Below are positions 62,520 to 64,000 of a stretch of 64,000 nucleotides of DNA, piece by piece. This stretch comes from VAXT01 sp963698015 (lineage in GTDB: Bacteria; Actinomycetota; Thermoleophilia; Gaiellales; Gaiellaceae). Where the stretch lies: assembly GCA_963698015.1 (NCBI GenBank), contig OY969109.1, positions 682,001 through 746,000 on the forward strand. The letters run 5' to 3'. Both the position numbers and the translations under genes were made by a program. The first letter of the stretch is position 1, and each line of letters starts with the position of its first letter. The notes under the pieces are model-generated. The model did no database searches. It was not told the DNA's origin and saw only the letters and a program-made list of their open reading frames with translations.

Positions 62520-63093
62520 CGCCCTCTACGACGAGGAGCACCCGCTCCAGCGCGCGGTCCGCCCCGGACTGCTGAAACGCCGCGACTTCGCGCTCGAGAT
62601 CGTCCGCGAGTACGACCAGCCGCGAGTGCTCGACATCGGCGGGGGCTCCGGCCGCGTCGGCGAGCTGATCCTCGAGGCCGGCGCTCGCGAGTGGGTGAAC
62701 GCGGACATCGCGCAGGAGATGCTCGACCTCTCGAAGAAGCGTTTGGAGCGCTTCGGCGACAAGGTGAAGCTCGTCCACGGCGACTTCCTGTCCGCGCCGC
62801 TCGAGGGCAAGTTCGACGTCACGCTCGCGCTCGGCTTCTTCGACTACATCCCCGACGCGCATCTCTTCGTGCGCCGCATGGCGGAGCTGACGTCCGGTTC
62901 TGCGGTCGCGAGCTTCCCGCGCTGGAACTGGCTCAAAGGCCCGGTGCGGAAGGTTCGCTACGAGGTGATCAACAACTGCCCGATCTGCAACTACACCGAG
63001 CGGGAGCTCCGCTTCCTGTTCGGCGGTGCAGGGTTCAGCCGCATCCTGATCAAACAAGGGCGTAGTGGCTTCCTCGTTCGCGCAGATAGTTAG
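62452..63093 (+). CDS. SAM-dependent methyltransferase
   Basis: 213 residues from ATG 62452 (MEKSSNATELVRDHFREQAS). RVLDIGGGSGRVGELILEAG is the SAM motif, VNADIAQEMLDLSKKRLERF the second, and ALGFFDYIPDAHLFVRRMAE the third. Overlaps the deacetylase by 68 bases; AGGAGG lies just before the ATG, which supports it over the in-frame ATG at 62440. Target unknown, probably a sugar of the same glycan. Confidence 0.8.
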   Translation: MEKSSNATELVRDHFREQASSFDALYDEEHPLQRAVRPGLLKRRDFALEIVREYDQPRVLDIGGGSGRVGELILEAGAREWVNADIAQEMLDLSKKRLERFGDKVKLVHGDFLSAPLEGKFDVTLALGFFDYIPDAHLFVRRMAELTSGSAVASFPRWNWLKGPVRKVRYEVINNCPICNYTERELRFLFGGAGFSRILIKQGRSGFLVRADS

Positions 63094-63105
63094 CCTGTAG
63101 ACGTC

Positions 63106-64000
63106 GTGAAACGGCTCCTCGTCGTCGTCCTCGGGTCGGTTGCGCTGTTCGCGTCACATCCGGGTCACGCCCAGGCTCGCGAGTGCGGGCTGCCGAACAA
63201 GTCTCCGGTCTGGGTCGACTTCGCGGACGGGTCGGTGCCGTTCTGGACGATGTTCGCGCGGCCCGGCGTCGTCGGCGCAGCGGCGAACTTCATCTACCCA
63301 GCACAGCTGCGCGCGCTCGGCGCGAAGACCGTCTACTGGGAGATGAACCTGCGCCAGCGGGTCGGGACCCCGACGAACCCGATCGATCCGAACCTCGTCC
63401 AAGACTGGGCGGACCGCGTCTTCTACCGGGCCGTCGCATCGTCGGGCTGCGCGACGCCGTGGATCGCGCTCAACGAGATGTGGGGCTCGAACCTCGCACT
63501 GCCGTGGTCGCCGACGAACACGCAGTACCGCGACAACGTGCTCCGCTTCGTCCGCCGGCTGAGCGCGCTCGGCGCGCATCCGTTCCTGCTCCTGAACAGC
63601 CGCCCGTTCACGGACGGCGAAGCCGGCGATTGGTGGCGTCAGGTGGCTCTTTACACCAGCTTCGTGCGCGAGATCTATTTCGCCGCACCGCAGATCTCGC
63701 GCCAGGGCCCTGTGCTGGGCTCGCGAACGCTGCGGACCGCCTTCCGCCAGGGAGTCACCGACCTGACCTCGATCGGGATCCCTGCGTCGAAGATCGGCAT
63801 CTTCCTCGGCTTCCACACGAACCCGGGCCAGGGCGGCCGCGAGCATCTCAGGCCCGCGAGCGCGTGGTTCGACACGATCAAGTGGCAGGTGCTCGCGGTC
63901 AAGCAGGTCAGCCGCGAGATCCCGCTGGCGACGGTCTGGTCGTGGGGCTGGGGCGAATGGGCTCCCGCGGATCGCGATCCGGACAAACCCGCTGCCGCCT
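63106..64000 (+). CDS. Secreted protein, glycosidase-like, truncated by window end
   Basis: 298 residues visible, no stop before the edge. Signal peptide VKRLLVVVLGSVALFASHPG, cleavage likely at HAQA. Segments VYWEMNLRQRVG, IALNEMWG (an NE pair as in clan-A glycosidases), HPFLLLNSRPF and VWSWGWGEW suggest a TIM-barrel enzyme acting on a polysaccharide, but the family is not certain. GTG start, 9 nt after TAGCCT. Confidence 0.6.
   Translation, partial: MKRLLVVVLGSVALFASHPGHAQARECGLPNKSPVWVDFADGSVPFWTMFARPGVVGAAANFIYPAQLRALGAKTVYWEMNLRQRVGTPTNPIDPNLVQDWADRVFYRAVASSGCATPWIALNEMWGSNLALPWSPTNTQYRDNVLRFVRRLSALGAHPFLLLNSRPFTDGEAGDWWRQVALYTSFVREIYFAAPQISRQGPVLGSRTLRTAFRQGVTDLTSIGIPASKIGIFLGFHTNPGQGGREHLRPASAWFDTIKWQVLAVKQVSREIPLATVWSWGWGEWAPADRDPDKPAAA

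Noticed and set aside
1..64000. CRISPR arrays, tRNA/rRNA genes, insertion sequences, phage genes, riboswitches
   Set aside because: No regular spaced repeats, cloverleaf-like sequences, transposase or integrase motifs were recognised; gaps between genes are all under about 140 bases.

Overview
The window is a GC-rich bacterial chromosome segment packed with genes for cell-surface glycan synthesis. Very high GC, frequent GTG/TTG starts, ATGA/GTGA gene overlaps and many start codons sitting 6-9 nt after a -10-like hexamer (apparent leaderless mRNAs) point to an actinomycete-type organism. Thermoleophilia is my best guess, but this is inference: no rRNA or ribosomal marker is present. No tRNA, rRNA, CRISPR array, insertion sequence or phage gene was seen, and no stretch over 300 bases lacks a gene.

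Layout. 1-1.9 kb (minus): an ABC-2 polysaccharide export permease, then the heme genes hemE and the start of hemH. 1.9-7.0 kb (plus): methyltransferase, three GT4-type glycosyltransferases and a GT2. 7.1-16.1 kb (minus): two paralogous GT-C membrane proteins, two glycosyltransferases, a coiled-coil methyltransferase, and a GT2/DUF2304 pair. 16.2-23.9 kb: CgeB-like glycosyltransferase, GDP-sugar dehydratases and GDP-fucose synthase, a MurJ/Wzx-like flippase, methyltransferase and GT4. 24-29.8 kb: secreted protein, then a UDP-xylose synthase / secreted glycosidase / WbaP-type initiator / WecB operon. 29.9-39.2 kb: 47-residue membrane protein, ATP-grasp/Wzz/GT2 operon, then a GT4/Wzy/GT4/GT2/phosphoglycosyl transferase operon and a methyltransferase. 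39.2-50.7 kb: M23 peptidase, a six-gene operon (aminotransferase, flippase-like membrane protein, GT2, ATP-grasp, deacetylase-like, GT-C), TolB-like propeller, a third ATP-grasp and an RmlB-like dehydratase. 50.8-64 kb: sulfotransferase, GT2, eIF2B-like protein, SSI-like lipoprotein, a second Wzx/Wzy/GT set, PQQ-type propeller, FlgD-like protein, deacetylase, methyltransferase and a truncated secreted protein.

How it fits together. Two initiating phosphoglycosyl transferases, two flippases, two polymerases and one Wzz-type regulator imply at least two lipid-linked glycans assembled by Wzx/Wzy logic. The orphan ABC permease suggests a third export route. Sugar supply visible here covers GDP-fucose-type sugars, UDP-xylose, UDP-ManNAc, a dTDP- or UDP-4-keto sugar and an amino sugar. 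Methylation, sulfation and possibly amide bonds (three ATP-grasp enzymes) would decorate the product.

Quality caveat. Thirteen frameshifts lie in the first 6.5 kb and three more at about 43.98, 45.15 and 59.01 kb. By hand nearly all are repaired by removing one base, and every repaired gene length becomes divisible by three. I read these as insertion-type sequence errors, so the affected genes are annotated as single intact CDS.
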